This document shows, one piece after another, positions 1-11,084 of a stretch of 64,000 bases of DNA (its first letter is position 1; every line of letters begins with the position of its first letter). A program made the position numbers and the translations under genes. The stretch is from positions 1 through 64,000 of the forward strand of contig JACEEZ010018858.1 in NCBI GenBank assembly GCA_016584305.1, in the 5' to 3' direction. The stretch is from Chionoecetes opilio. Taxonomy: Eukaryota > Arthropoda > Malacostraca > Decapoda > Majidae. Below the pieces are notes generated by a model that worked only from the letters and a program-made list of their open reading frames with translations, made no database searches and was not told where the DNA came from.

Positions 1-740
1 TCAAAGAAAGTTTCACAAAAAGGAGCGCTATTTCCTTCAAGGAGCTAAAGGAAGTCGTCAAGGTGACCCCTTCCTGTATCCGGAGTAGAATCGCGCCGAT
101 CACCAAGACCTTTGCGTTCTAAGATGCTCCTCCATTGCCATTACGACCTCCTATGCAGGAGTGTCCTCAGCTATGGAAGAGCGTACCTGATCACCCATAT
201 TCCAATCTTCGTCCAACAGGCTCAGCAGGATGGCTCGCTGCTCCTTCGGCGGTAGATTGTCGGCACGGGTCAACAACATATACCATCGAATTTCGTCTTC
301 CAGGCGGCGAAGTCACTTAGTGAAGCCGATGAGGTAGGAATGATGCTGTGTGAGCGGCGGCAGGCAGCCTTGCTGGGGCGTCATTGGTGGTAGAGCGGTG
401 ATCACTGCTGGCCGCGGCACCGCCAACCGGGGCTCAGTAAGCGTTCCATCATAGCCACCATACGCTCCTCACGCTGGGCCGAGAGCGCTGTCTGCTGCAC
501 TATCAGATTAGCCAGTGTCTGACCCATGTCCTCCAGTTGTTGGTACAGTTGTCGACACAGAACAGCTATCCCGCGAACAACAGTCAGGGTGAAGGAAGAC
601 GACGACGAGATCCTATTCACTATGCCATGTTTGATTCTTTCTGACTGGCCGGGACCTAGGAAACACTTTGGTGTAGCAACGTCTTTACTTGTGAAGGCAA
701 CGTACACATAAATGGATGACGTAGATACAGACAGCATGCC
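1..740 (-). pseudogene. Ty3/Gypsy-like gag fragment, broken, runs off the left edge
   Basis: Read on the minus strand from about 740 downwards, one frame gives an N-terminal stretch with Q-rich coiled-coil character (MGQTLANLIVQQTALSAQRE). Other frames continue with SASLSDFAAWKTKFDG, ADNLPPKEQRAILLSLLDED and then an SLKEIA-like motif near position 20. This order (N-terminal helix, W..F.GY block, QRA.LL..L block, LKE.A block) is that of gag-like capsid proteins of Gypsy-type LTR retrotransposons. At least two frameshifts and stops break it, for example just after KFDG. No protease, RT or LTR is visible because the downstream part lies outside the window. A second, different gag copy is at 39.6-40.8 kb. 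Assignment is by motif memory. Confidence 0.6.
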
Positions 741-1915
741 AACCGGACTTACTCTGTCCGGCGAGTTCCCGAACCCTGAGAGGTGCGCTCGTCTGAAGAT
801 ATGCTCGAAACAATCGAGCCTAACATTTTAACTGCTAATTAACAACACAACAAATTCGCAGACATTTCTTAACCTTACAGCGTCGACACCCTAAGATAAA
901 AAGTTTTCGGTGGCGTCGGCCATTTGTTTTACATAAATAGTTAGTATTTAACCAATAAGTAAGGAAAATATAAATAATTTGATTCAAATCTCCTTTAAAC
1001 ATTATTTTTGGGGTCTCCATCCTTCCCTGGTGCACTTCCCGGTGACAAATCAACGACACATGAGAGAAAAAAAGAGAGAAATATATGTTGATTCGTCCTC
1101 AATTACCATGTAACTATAGAGCAAAATATATATATTCTTATAATATATAGATCTTGGTATAGAGGACACGGCCAGATAAAGCCAGTCAAGAAGTCATCGC
1201 CGTCACTGGCGTGTCACTTCATTATATCATAACAATGGTTTTCGTTTTATTGTGGTGGTGAATACTTTTCTACCACCTCTGGAAGTGGAGATATTAGTAC
1301 CTCCAACCTTGCTGCTAGTATGTGGGCCGCAAATAAAAAAAAAATTGGATGAACTGTGGCCCATAAGAGGTGCAATGGGGTAGTGAAGGGGACAATCATG
1401 TATGTAGTGGTATCAGAGAATTGGCATTGATGTGCCCACATTAGTGGCAAGGTGAATTGTCTTGGTTTGCCATTTCATAATGGGCCACTACACTGAGTAT
1501 TAAGATCCCGTTCCAAATGTCCATACATCTGATTATATATGCAACTTGCGGACAACTGGGTGCTAGCGACCAATATTTGATGTTATTTTAACCACTGTAA
1601 GGTAACTCATAAGTGTTCTTGTGTTGAATATCAGGTTTTCCATAATAAAACCAATGGTTATGATAATATACTCCTGTCCATATCATGAACATTTGAAGAA
1701 ATATTATTTAAAGGTATGATCTACTCATACTCATATGGTCCGACAGCCTTTAAGGATCTGTTACGTCAAAATGTTTGGGTGAATATGTTCTCCATTGATA
1801 CTGAGAGACTATAGAGTTCGCACAAGGGTAGTATGATTCCTTTTCTATAAAAAAAAACATGATTAACGCCACGGCTATTTTTGCCATCCGACATTTTTAA
1901 AATAAACACGGCCCC
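741..1915. other. No gene seen; AT-rich spacer
   Basis: AT-rich sequence with short stop-rich frames and small AT runs near 1110-1160. I see no recognisable element, RNA gene or conserved frame. Confidence 0.5.
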
Positions 1916-2101
1916 CAGTGTTACCAGATCTACAGACTAATATAGGATCTACAGATATTAGGTATAGTTTACGATTTCAGATTTTGCATCTAAATTGGCA
2001 AAATCTACAGATTTTTTCAGATATATACCCAAGTCTACAGATTTCAACAGGTATTTTGCCCGAGTTTCTCAGATTTATATAAATTTTGTCTGGCAACACT
2101 G
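1916..2101. mobile_element. hAT-like miniature element (186 bp)
   Basis: The left end reads CAGTGTTACCAGATCTACAG. The right end, inverted, reads CAGTGTTGCCAGACAAAA. The interior repeats CAGATTT/CTACAGATTT words and is non-coding. The termini match those of the larger hAT element at 37857-39555 (CAGTGTTGCCAGAT), so this is probably a non-autonomous relative. The flanking 8-mers (ACGGCCCC and ATGCAACA) do not match, so there is no TSD support here. Confidence 0.55.
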
Positions 2102-3060
2102 ATGCAACACATCTCAGGCCAGCTGCCACACGTACGAAGTATAGAGTCTGGTGAAGCATCACATAGGCGAGAGCTGCTTAAACTTCCTCAGGAAGGCACA
2201 TGTGAGGCGGAGGATCTACTGTTTCCTTCCGAGGCCTGGCAAGGCCTCCAGTGGCCAGACCTTCGATGTTCCAGGCTTTGGGCCTGGCCAGCCGCCATCC
2301 ACATGTTGTCGTACAATTCTCTGGCGGCAAATATATTAATATGGTAATAGTTGTTCATTAATGGATTAATCTAAATTTCTGCCGTAATATAATGCTATAT
2401 TGATTATATGAGACGTTTACCGAATCTTGAATGGTATGTACGAGTTGATTTATGGAGAAAATAATTACTATTGACGCATATATTTTCATTCTCTATGCAT
2501 CCTAGACACCTATGTTACATTTGTTAAATGAATTGAACAATCTTTGATTTGAAAAAAACTATATAGAAGCCTGTACACAAATGTATCTATGAAGTCCACA
2601 AAATATGTATATTTGAGTGAGATTCACAGGCTGTAACGGGATCATAAAATTCAGTGTAGTGGCCCATAGCAGACAAATCTAAGTCTGACGCGACATGAGA
2701 AAGAAAGAAAGGAGGTATCAGCGTGGCATCGTCAGCGAGTAGGTGCAACCGCCCAATCATAACGCGCGCCTCTAATTATGAGCCAATGAGCATCACGTTA
2801 CCACACGCGTCTAGGTACACGAATTTTGTTTGCATCATTCTTGCTGGATATTGTTGCTTTTTCAATACTATTATTACCTTGCGCCACTAATGTTTGTTTC
2901 GAGAGAAAACAAGAACAGTTAATTGCTAGTTTTCAGTGCCGATGAAAAAAATATAATACCGAAGTTCAATACAGACCAAACAATACCGGTTTACCGGTAT
3001 ACCGATTCAATACTTATACCGTTACTGGTATACCGGAAAGCCGAAATTACCGGTAATACC
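2102..3060. other. No gene seen; contains an ACCGGT-rich patch
   Basis: Nothing recognisable. At about 2985-3065 there is a run of palindromic ACCGGT/ATACCGGTAT words directly in front of the LINE fragment. Some words around 2190-2290 (CTTCCTCAGGAAGGCACA) recur loosely near 27905. Confidence 0.4.
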
Positions 3061-3905
3061 GGTTTCTGATTGGGGCAAAGCAAACCTTGCTTTGTTCAAT
3101 GCCTCAAAATCCCAATTTCTTCACCTATCTACTCCACAAAACCTACCAGATAACTATCACCTCATCTTCAATGACACTCAACTATCTCCTTCTTCTACAA
3201 TGAACAGTCTTAGACTATCCTTTACTAAAAATCTGAACTGGAAATCTAACATCTCATCTCTTGCTAAAACAGCTTCTAAGAAGTTAGGTGTTCTGTGGCG
3301 TCTGCGTCCTTTTTGTTTCTCTCTCCCAGTTGCTTGCTCTGTACAGGGGCCTTATCCGCCCATGTATGGAGTATGTCTCACATGTTTGGGGAGGATCCAC
3401 TCATACAGCTCCCCTAAACATGGTTGAGTCAAAAGCTTTTCGTCTCATCAACTCTCCTCCGCTGATTGACTGTCTTCAATCTTTAAATCGCCGCAATGTT
3501 GCTTCTCTTGCTATCTTCTACCGTTATTTTCATGCTCACTGCTCTTCTGAACTTGCTAAATGCATACATCCCCCCTCCCGCAGCCTCGGTGCACAAGACT
3601 TTCTACTCATTCTCATCCCTATTATGTCCATCTTCTTAATGCAAGAGTTAATCAGTATCTTTAGTGTTTCATCCCTTTCACTGGTAAACTCTGAAACTCT
3701 CTTCCTGTTTCTATTTTTCCACCTTCCTATGACTTGAATCTTTTCAAAAGAAGAGTGACAAGACACTTCCCGAACTAAATTTAACCACCCCCTTTTTGTA
3801 TTTTCTTACTGTCTTCTTTATAGGGACTGGCAACTAAGCGGGCTTTGCGTTACCGCTTTTTGTTGTACCCTTGGCCAGTCCTTTATGATGTAGAAAAAGA
3901 AAAAA
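3061..3905 (+). pseudogene. Non-LTR retrotransposon 3' end (RT C-terminus plus 3' UTR), CR1/Jockey-like
   Basis: Two overlapping plus frames join in meaning. The first has LFNASKSQFLHLST, then LSFTKNLNWKSNISSLAKTA and SKKLGVLWRLRPF. The second carries ALYRGLIRPCMEYVSHVWGG, VESKAFRLI and NVASLAIFYRYFHAHC. Traces of LWNSLPVSIF and a basic C-terminus follow to about 3770. This is the region after the palm domain of CR1/Jockey-type reverse transcriptases. Frameshifts occur near 3300 and 3600. The copy is 5'-truncated just before NASK, as expected for target-primed insertion. The 3' UTR contains GCGGGCTTTGCGTTACCGC and TTGGCCAGTCC and ends in an A-rich tail near 3890-3905. Confidence 0.8.
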
Positions 3906-3929
3906 ATAATGCTACAATAATTTTGTCAA

Positions 3930-4120
3930 AATATATTAGTGAGCGTCATGTCGTTTTCTTTTTAATACTGTTTCGTACATAGAGTTCTATACTCGTGTGG
4001 TACATGTGTATGCGTCTGTTGGCTCAGCACTGGCAAAGCCGTCTATTTGTAGAAAGCCTGCGTCTGCGAGGCGAGATGGACGGTGACGTCATCATCAGAG
4101 TCGGCTCCACAAGTCAGTAG
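3930..4120 (+). repeat. Detached fragment of the array D block
   Basis: The stretch with GCGTCATGTCGTTTTC through GTCTGTTGGCTCAGCACTGG matches the D block of the tandem array (for example 12015-12110 and 25845-25935). It then departs into unrelated sequence with a TGACGTCA octamer at 4084. Confidence 0.65.
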
Positions 4121-4192
4121 GCGCCGAGCTTTCAGAGAGTGAGGACGTACGGCTCTCATTGCACCCACCCACTGTTAACTCTTCGCCATTTA

Positions 4193-4943
4193 CAGGGATG
4201 TCAATTTTCCGCGGATTCGCGGATTTCCGAGTATTGTATTGCCAGCTGGGTCATTTCTGTGAATCGTGTAGATTCGGGTTAAAAAAAATTTGGGGGGGTG
4301 TGTACATAGTTGCCTAGCCCACAGCCGAACCTGACCCTGGCCACTGATCCAGCACAGACCATTAAACATTTTTTGGCTGCCTAGCGGGAAGTTAATACTA
4401 GGCTGCCGATATCTCCTGACTCCGCTGCTACAAGTTTGCTCAGGAGGCAGTATGTTGGGGGTGGAATACAGCAGTCCACAGCCAGCATGTTGGGGGTGGA
4501 TTACAGCAGCCACAGCCAGGTGAGATAGCTCTGGTGATCCAGGGGTCTGGTATTGATTGGCACACTGCCCTCACTGTGTCAAGTTTGCAGGCTCCAGGCC
4601 TGGAGAGTTCAATGCAGGGATGCCACAGCAGGAGGCAAGCCAGATTGGCCAGAGGGTATATACTCAATATAGTATGGCCAGAGATATATACATATACACA
4701 AATTGTGGACACAAAAACAGACAAAATTGAGACCAGAAATTATTATAGATATAACCAAGGACCTCTCAGAAGCTCTCAGAGCATGAAATTTACAAAAAAT
4801 CTCGGGGGGCTTACAGCGAACCCCCGAACCCCCAGCGAACGGAGGTTCCCTCGCTACGGTCGGTCAGCCTCGCTGCGCTCGGATGAGTTGGTCGCCCTAC
4901 TATTTTATTTCGGAGTTTTTTCTTTTTTTTGTTGACATCCCTG
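4193..4943. mobile_element. hAT-like non-autonomous insertion in the foldback repeat
   Basis: Ends are CAGGGATGTCAA and, inverted on the right, the same CAGGGATGTCAA. The element splits the repeat phrase CGCCATTTAATATTTTG, which is intact elsewhere (for example 5258-5275). CATTTA is found on both sides (4187-4192 and 4944-4949), so the visible duplication is 6 bp. A hAT element would give 8, so this needs care. The interior is non-coding, with a short tandem of CAGCATGTTGGGGGTGGA near 4445-4515 and a GAACCCCC-rich patch near 4800-4850. Confidence 0.6.
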
Positions 4944-6025
4944 CATTTAATATTTTGCTCTAAAACATTTTACAAGGAGAAAATCAATAGAAGGGGAATT
5001 TAATTAGCTTTCCATTGATATATTTCGTTTTCTGATAAATGAATTAGCAGCATGCATAAATTAGCGTTAACTAAATACATAACATCATGAAATCGGGTAA
5101 TTTCCTACCTAATATATGTTTATCAGTATAAAAATATACGTTATCTTCGGAAATGTTTGTTGTATAATATTATGAAATAAAAAACCAATAAAACACACTA
5201 AAGAAATGCCATTATGAGACTCTCAAGAAATATGCATGAACTTAAACTCTTCGCCATTTAATATTTTGCTCGCAAACCTTTTACATGGAGAATATCATTA
5301 GAAGCGGAATTTAATTAGCTGTCCATTGATATATTTAGTTTTCTGATAAATGAATTAGAACCATACATAAAGTAGCGTTAACTAAGTAAATAAACATCAT
5401 CAATCGGGAAAAAATACCCGATTTCATGATCTTTTAGTTAGTTAACGCTAATTTATGCATGCTGCTAATTCAATTATCAGAAAACGAAATATATCAATGG
5501 AAAGCTAATTAAATACCGCTTCTATTGATATTCTCCATGTAAAATGTTTTTGGGCAAAATATTAAATGACGAAGAGTTTAAGTTCATGCATATTTCTTGA
5601 GTCTCATAATGGCATTTCTTTAGTGTGTTTTACCGTTTTTATTTGATAATATTATAGAACAAACATTTCCGAAGATAGCAGTATATCTTTTTTTACTGAC
5701 TGATAAACATATAGGTAGGAAATTACCCGGCTTCATGATGTTATGTATTTAGTTAACGCTAATTTATGCATGTTGCTCATTCATTTATCAGAAAACGAAA
5801 TATATCAATGGAAAGCGAACTAAATTTCGCTTCTATTGATATTCTCCATGTAAAATGTTTTCGAGCAAAATATTAAATGAGGAAGAGTTTAAGTTCATGC
5901 ATATTTCTTGAGTCTCATAATGGCATTTTTTTAGTGTGTTTTACGGGTTTTTATTTGATAATATTAAAGAACAAACATTTCCGAAGATAACAAGTATATC
6001 TTATATATGATAAACATATATTAGG
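4944..6025. repeat. Large AT-rich foldback repeat (R2 family)
   Basis: Two forward and two inverted copies of a module of about 290 bp meet at a centre near 5405 (AATCGGG ... CCCGAT). The module contains CTCTTCGCCATTTAATATTTT, TCCATTGATATATTTCGTTT, GCATAAATTAGCGTTAACTA and CATCAATCGGG. The same module occurs at 10440-10830, 16180-17087, 24180-24640, 26812-27528, 32690-33605, 35560-35960 and 44651-45607. It is non-coding. Confidence 0.85.
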
Positions 6026-6192
6026 TAAGTAAAACTTGTCATCCCGGTGGCCTCGTACAGACTCCGTCAGTGACGTCATCAATATCAGGCGCAGGGTTTT
6101 ACATAGAGACGGCTTTGGCAACTGGCCACTGCCTCCCCAAAAAATAGCGGCAGCCCAATCTCTGCCCGGCAGCCGTCATGGAAGGTTCTGCC

Positions 6193-6578
6193 CAAGGTAA
6201 AGAGACAGAAGGTAACGTCACCTCCCTTTTGCCGCGCTGGGGGAAGTGACGTCAATAAGAATTAAGAGGGCGAGGAGGAGGAGGAGAGTGAAAGAGAGGA
6301 GGAGGAGGAGGAGGAGGAGGAGGAGGAGGTAGGGAAGGGGTAGGAGGAGAGAAGGTAAGGGAAGGGAGGAGGTATGAACATAAGAACATAAGAACATAAG
6401 AAAATAAGGCATGGCCTTGCATGTCAGGTGGGAAATTAACTTTGCTTGTCCGCTAAGCGGCAACAACAAGTAAAGGGTCTCGTCCCCAGCTTGTGTGCTA
6501 GCTAGAACTCTCTCTCTCTCTCTCTCGTACACAATACTGATCAAGGTAAAGAATATGGGTGGCTTACGGATGAGAGAG

Positions 6579-6634
<56 letters not shown>

Positions 6635-6764
6635 GTGGTGAGGCCATAAAATATTTGAACGGTGGCGCCGTTGGCGCGATACCCATTGACGTCATGCGCA
6701 CAAAGGACTGATTTTGCCTCGACGCCCCGGGGAGGTTGACGTTACCTTCTGTCTCTTTATCTTG
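6193..6764. mobile_element. Miniature DNA element, 572 bp, CAAGGTAAAG ends, 8-bp TSD
   Basis: The terminal inverted repeats are CAAGGTAAAGAGACAGAAGG with up to about 33 matching bases per side (right end CAAGATAAAGAGACAG...). The exact duplication GTTCTGCC flanks it at 6185-6192 and 6765-6772. Uninterrupted block A copies read GAAGGTTCTGCCGCT. An 8-bp TSD fits hAT-type insertion. The interior has a GGA-rich stretch (6290-6370), an inverted CR1-type octamer tail (AACATAAG repeats, 6372-6410), CT and GA microsatellites and no coding capacity. A second copy, enlarged by a nested element, is at 28668-31793. Confidence 0.88.
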
Positions 6765-7436
6765 GTTCTGCCGCTCTCGCTCATACCACAACGCACAGTG
6801 TAACAGGTCGCCCCTCGTGGCGCTGAGGTACTCTACTCTGCTGCCTTGGTTTCGCCACTTTCACTTTCAACGTTTCTCTGGACCTGACAGCCACAGTGAG
6901 CGGGGATTTAGTCCCATTGCTCCGTGTTAACGGCTAGTTAACTGATTTAGCTGAACTGTAAACACTGTGTCTGTGATTCCTGTGAACTCCCCACGCTCGG
7001 AGTTCGGAGGCGCTCCCCACAGGGTTGTAGTGGCTGCCCAGGAGGTCCTTCCTTGTTTACCGTGTTGCTCAACGTTGTTGTAGATTAATTCTGTCGCCCT
7101 TAGCGTCCCTTGGTGTGGTGATACGAGTCGAACCCTGCTGGTCACTGGCGTAGACCAGTGACACAAGGGGCCCTCAGAGGGCTAGTTTAAGGAAGCACCA
7201 AGGGTGGGAAACCTGCTGTTAACCTAGCGCACATTGAGACGCAGGCGATACAGGCGACACAGCACAGAGAAGGGTAGAAAACTGCATCTCACTGTTTTAA
7301 ATGTAAGCGCGCACGTTGGCACGCAGGGCAGCACAGCACAGGAGCAGACCTGTGTCGGCCTGCGCCACGCAGTCGTTGGAACGCAGTTTTCTGCACACGT
7401 GTGGCACAGCCACTCATCCTGCCACTAGTTCTCACG

Positions 7437-7576
7437 ATGTCATCATCCACTGAGGAACTTATTGAGGCTGTCCGCCATCAGTGTGCTATAGGACACTAGT
7501 CATCCTGAATACATGAAAGGAGCTTACAAAGACGAGATATGGAGTGATATTGCACGCACTCTACAATTTAAAGATG
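7437..7576 (+). pseudogene. MADF-like DNA-binding protein, exon 1 of the Harbinger element
   Basis: It starts MSSSTEELIEAVRHQCAI and, after a small deletion that shifts frame and creates a stop, continues DTSHPEYMKGAYKDEIWSDI and ARTLQFKDG. The L-I-E-A-V-R ... D-T-S-H-P-E-Y ... W-x-x-I-A pattern is that of MADF/Myb-SANT-like domains, which act as accessory DNA-binding proteins of Harbinger transposons. The exon ends at a consensus splice donor (GGTGAGT at 7576-7582). No second exon is recognisable, consistent with an internal deletion. It is probably not functional. Confidence 0.7.
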
Positions 7577-8006
7577 GTGAGTATATTGCCGTATGAAAAT
7601 TGTTATCATGAACTTCTACAGGGTGTAAACACGAGTTTCTGCAAATATTGATGCAGGTGGAAGAACATGTAATTCTAAGCAGAAAATATTCTATACCCAT
7701 ATGCTTTTTGAGGCTTCTTTTAGACGTGAGATAAATTGGAAAAATTAGCGCGGCCAGTAATTACATAGTGGCAGGTGACGTATGGATGGGTGCAGTGTGT
7801 ACTCGCGTTTGCCTCTCGGTGAAAATTTGAATGATTTAATCATAATGTTTACTAGTAATGGGACATTACTTTATCTTATAACAACACAATTGGTACTAAT
7901 GGACATGTTATTTACTAAATAAGCAGTACATGAGAACAGCAGGGTTGTAATAAACAATACTGTAAAAGACTACTTGGCATCGTGTCGGGGATGGGTAGGA
8001 TGTAAA

Positions 8007-8093
8007 AAGCAGGCCACACACACACCGGCGCGGCCTGTCCGGCCGACGAAAAGGGGTGTGGCTAGAGGCGGCCGGTGTGTGTGTGGCCGGCTT
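8007..8093. mobile_element. Tiny palindromic miniature element (87 bp)
   Basis: The ends AAGCAGGCCACACACACACC and, inverted, AAGCCGGCCACACACACACC match over 23 bases with one difference. It sits inside the Harbinger remnant. It is GC-rich compared with its surroundings and non-coding. The flanking TAA/AAC gives no clear TSD. Confidence 0.55.
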
Positions 8094-8280
8094 AACACGT
8101 GACTCATCTGATCGGCGGGCAGCCGCGGCCCTCGCAGCCTAGTCTTCACCTCCCTCCCAACTTGTCTGGCACATTTTCCCCTTTTAGCATTAAATCAATC
8201 AATCAATCCCAACTCAGGCACGATGCCAAGTAGCCTTTTTACATGTTCTTCCACCTGTATCAATATTTGCAGAAACTCGT

Positions 8281-8551
8281 GTTGCTTAGGCCACACAATC
8301 ATTCAATACAATACTGTGCACATCTTCAAACTGATCTCTGCTTAATCGAAAATAGTTCATGTATCAGACAGCTCTGAAGTTAAAACAAATTCTCCGTGTG
8401 TATTCCTCTTTTCCATATATGCACTCCTCCACAATGATCTCTTTCTTTTACAAATGTCATACAATAGCACAACTTCCTCCATCTCATTATCTGAGTCGGA
8501 CTCTGATAAAATAAGGTTTTCTAAGCTTTCTTTTGCGACAGCCATGACCAC
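8281..8551 (-). pseudogene. Harbinger transposase N-terminus, truncated
   Basis: The minus frame gives MAVAKESLENLILSESDSDN, then KRKRSLWRSAYMEKRNTHGE and F-V-L-T-S-E-L-S-D-T. After a one-base frame change it continues YFRLSRDQFEDVHSIVLND. The W-x-x-P/A-x-x-x-x-R-x-x-x-G-x-F ... YFR(L/M)S-x-x-x-F sequence is the conserved N-terminal part of HARBI1-like nucleases. The catalytic DDE region is absent; sequence is lost just where the internal inverted repeat begins. It is divergent in direction from the MADF exon, as in intact Harbinger elements. Confidence 0.72.
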
Positions 8552-9538
8552 AGTACCGCACAGGACGACAAACTGCTTCTCAATGTGCGCACCACACCTG
8601 TGCTGCCCTGTGTTCTCCTGCCCTGCCCTGCCCTGCTCTGCGCTGCCCTGCGTCTCAATGTGCGCTTAGCCTTAGGGACGGACAAGCGAAACCCTCGCGA
8701 GGCAGCTCTACTTGTGTCCTGCGACGCTCATTAGTGGGCAGGGACACGCTGGTGTGGTAGCTGTAGGCAGAGTTTGTGTGTTGCACTTTGATAGTGGTCT
8801 TGGTTTTATTTTTACAACTATTACCGGACTTGTGTTCTTGTGAGGACTTTAGTAATTATTGTTCCTGGTATTTCTTTGTGGCAATTGGATTACATTTTCA
8901 TCCACATTGATTTTTTGATGCCATGACGGCTCGTGTCTAAATAAAATGCCGTAAGACTGACGACAGAGATACAAAGACAGCTCTCTTGGAACTCTTTTAT
9001 GTTCTAAGCAGATCCAGGCAACACCGTTGATCCCAGTTTACGATGGATTCCTTGCACTCATGCTGGACGATTATAATGGTGGAAAAAACTATTTATGTCT
9101 AACATTACGATACTACTGGAACAAAATGGATTTGCTCCACTTATGCCACCCGACCTGAAGGTTCTAAAAAAATATCACACTAGCCAGATGCCACCCGAAC
9201 TGAAGGTTCTAAAAAATATCACAATAGTCAGGGTCGATGATGTCATTTACGAGAGATTAAGATGATCACAAAAAAAAAAATAGAAGAAAAAGTCCCTGGA
9301 TTAGCGAAGATGTATTTACGAAGAATATTGAAAGTATTTACAAATTCCTTAATTTTCCTGTTATTAAAACTGCTTTCAAATACAATGTTATTGCAAAAAA
9401 TTGATTGGTACTGGACTGAGGACATTTAATCTGAGTATAGGTTCCTTGCAAGTGACGTCACAGCCTTCGTTGTGCAGGCGACAGACGCGGGAGATGCTAG
9501 CGTGGAGGACCAACAAACTCCACTTGCCGCCTGTAATT

Positions 9539-10417
9539 AGAGAGAACTGCAACTCCGAAATGCCAGTGGTCGCTGGCAGTTTTAACTCACAATTTGGTGA
9601 AAAGTTGGTCAACTTGAAAGAAAAATATGGGCTTATTCCACTGCACTTAAAACACACAAGTATAATATTAAGAACGATTTTCTTCTATATGTATATTGTA
9701 TAGAAGCCTGATTCTGTAAAACATTGTATATAACCAAATAACCAAGGAGGTTATAGTTGAGGAGGCGAGGTAAATGCTACTCTATGATATTATATAGTCA
9801 ATAACGAATGTTTAGAAGTTATCTATACCTAGGCAGTCATATTTTCCTGTTATTATTGTGTATCAATCAGATAGAAAGCCTGGAAGTGCAATGAGTCGAC
9901 GCGTGAAGTGGCAATGTTTTGATTCAATCTCCCCGCCACAATCTCCCCGCCCACCACTCCCCGCCGCGGCGTATCGCCTCCACAATTATAACCTACATTG
10001 TCGCAGCAGCAAGCCGATTTCGGCATTCCTTATTCTTCGTTTTTCCAAGGCATTGCTTATTGTATTTTGACAAGCGTTTGCCAGACGCAGCAGTACTGTC
10101 TTAGAAAACAGTGTGAACATCGCCCAAATTTTACATGCCACAATATACATGTAAAAAATATATTAAGCTTTGCTACACGAGGCGAGTAATTTGCATTAAA
10201 TTGCTATTATAGAACGTTCCATCGTAATGCATGTCATCCATATAATTAGTAGAACAACAGAAGAACTATATTTTTTGGTTTTCAGATGCGGTACATCAAT
10301 GTTTATCGCGAAATTAATTTATGAAAAATATTAGTCGCGGAGGGAAAACACAGTAGACCAACCTTTGAGTTAAAACTGCCAGCGACCACTGGCATTTCTC
10401 GAGTTTCAGTTCTCTCT
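9539..10417. mobile_element. Non-autonomous element of about 880 bp, copy 1
   Basis: The inverted ends contain AAATGCCAGTGGTCGCTGGC followed by AGTTTTAACTCA, and both termini abut AGAGAGAACTG-type sequence. AATT (or TAATT) flanks both ends. It interrupts block B between GCCGCCTGT and GCCCGCTTATGG, which are nearly continuous at 35521-35545. The interior includes AAGCCGATTTCGGCATTCCT and has only short frames. A second copy in the same orientation is at 46541-47381, very similar apart from a short deletion in a CCCCGCC-rich patch. Confidence 0.75.
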
Positions 10418-10878
10418 AATTGCCCGCTTATGGTAATTTTCCCCTAACAAATATTTGTTAATCAGTATAAATGATAAATGTTGTCTTAGGAAATGTTTGT
10501 TCTATAATATTATAAAATAAAAAATAGTAAAACAATAAAGAAATGCCTTATGAGACTGAAGAAATGCTGAACTTAGTATTCATTTAAACTCGTCGCCTTT
10601 TAAAGTTTTGCGGGGACAAATTTTAAAATGGAGCATAACAAAAGAAGGGGGATTATATTGCCTTTCTATTGATATATTTCGTTTTCTGATCAATGAATTA
10701 GCACCATGCATAAATTAGCGTTAAATAAATAAATAACATTATCAATCGGGTTTAATCTTCTCGATTGATGATGTTATTTATTTACTTATATATTTCGTTT
10801 TCCGAAAAATAAATTGTTTTAAAAGGAGGCTAAACAATTTCATGGATGGGGATAAAAGGTGGATGTAGGTAGTGGTAA

Positions 10879-11084
10879 CCCCTTGAGGCCCAGAACGTAA
10901 TTTCCATTGTAATTTAAACCACCATTAGACGCTTTTTAGTGAATATAAGCAACATTTTATAGATATGACTTGTTTAAGTATCCTTGTCGACTAACTTATT
11001 TGGTAATTTCAGTTACTTTTTGTAATTTTAGGCTTTGACAAACATTTTTTATAGCAAAGGAAAAAAACTGGGCGTGAAGGGGTT
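10879..11084. mobile_element. TTAA-site miniature element, copy 1
   Basis: It begins CCCCTTGAGGCCCAGAACGT and ends GGGCGTGAAGGGG, with partly matching inverted ends. The left target is mutated to GTAA; TTAA follows on the right (11085-11088). The unoccupied site is GTGTTAAGTAAC at 36007-36018. TTAA specificity and C-rich ends suit piggyBac-type elements. Copies are at 24692-24896 and, inverted, 52948-53151. Confidence 0.72.

Larger units (their letters stand above)
7222..8671. mobile_element. Harbinger-type transposon, internally deleted, TTA TSD
   Basis: The ends share GCGCACATTGAGACGCAGG in inverted orientation, and TTA flanks both sides (7219-7221 and 8672-8674). Other copies of block A read CTGCTGTTAGGGAC without the insert. 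The 3-bp TTA duplication and the presence of a MADF-like exon on one strand and a transposase N-terminus on the other are the classic PIF/Harbinger layout. An internal inverted pair (7625-7670 and 8240-8285, CGAGTTTCTGCAAATATTGA) meets where most of the transposase is missing. Confidence 0.82.

Noticed and set aside
1908..2109. 8-bp TSD around the 186-bp hAT-like element
   Set aside because: The flanking 8-mers ACGGCCCC and ATGCAACA do not match.
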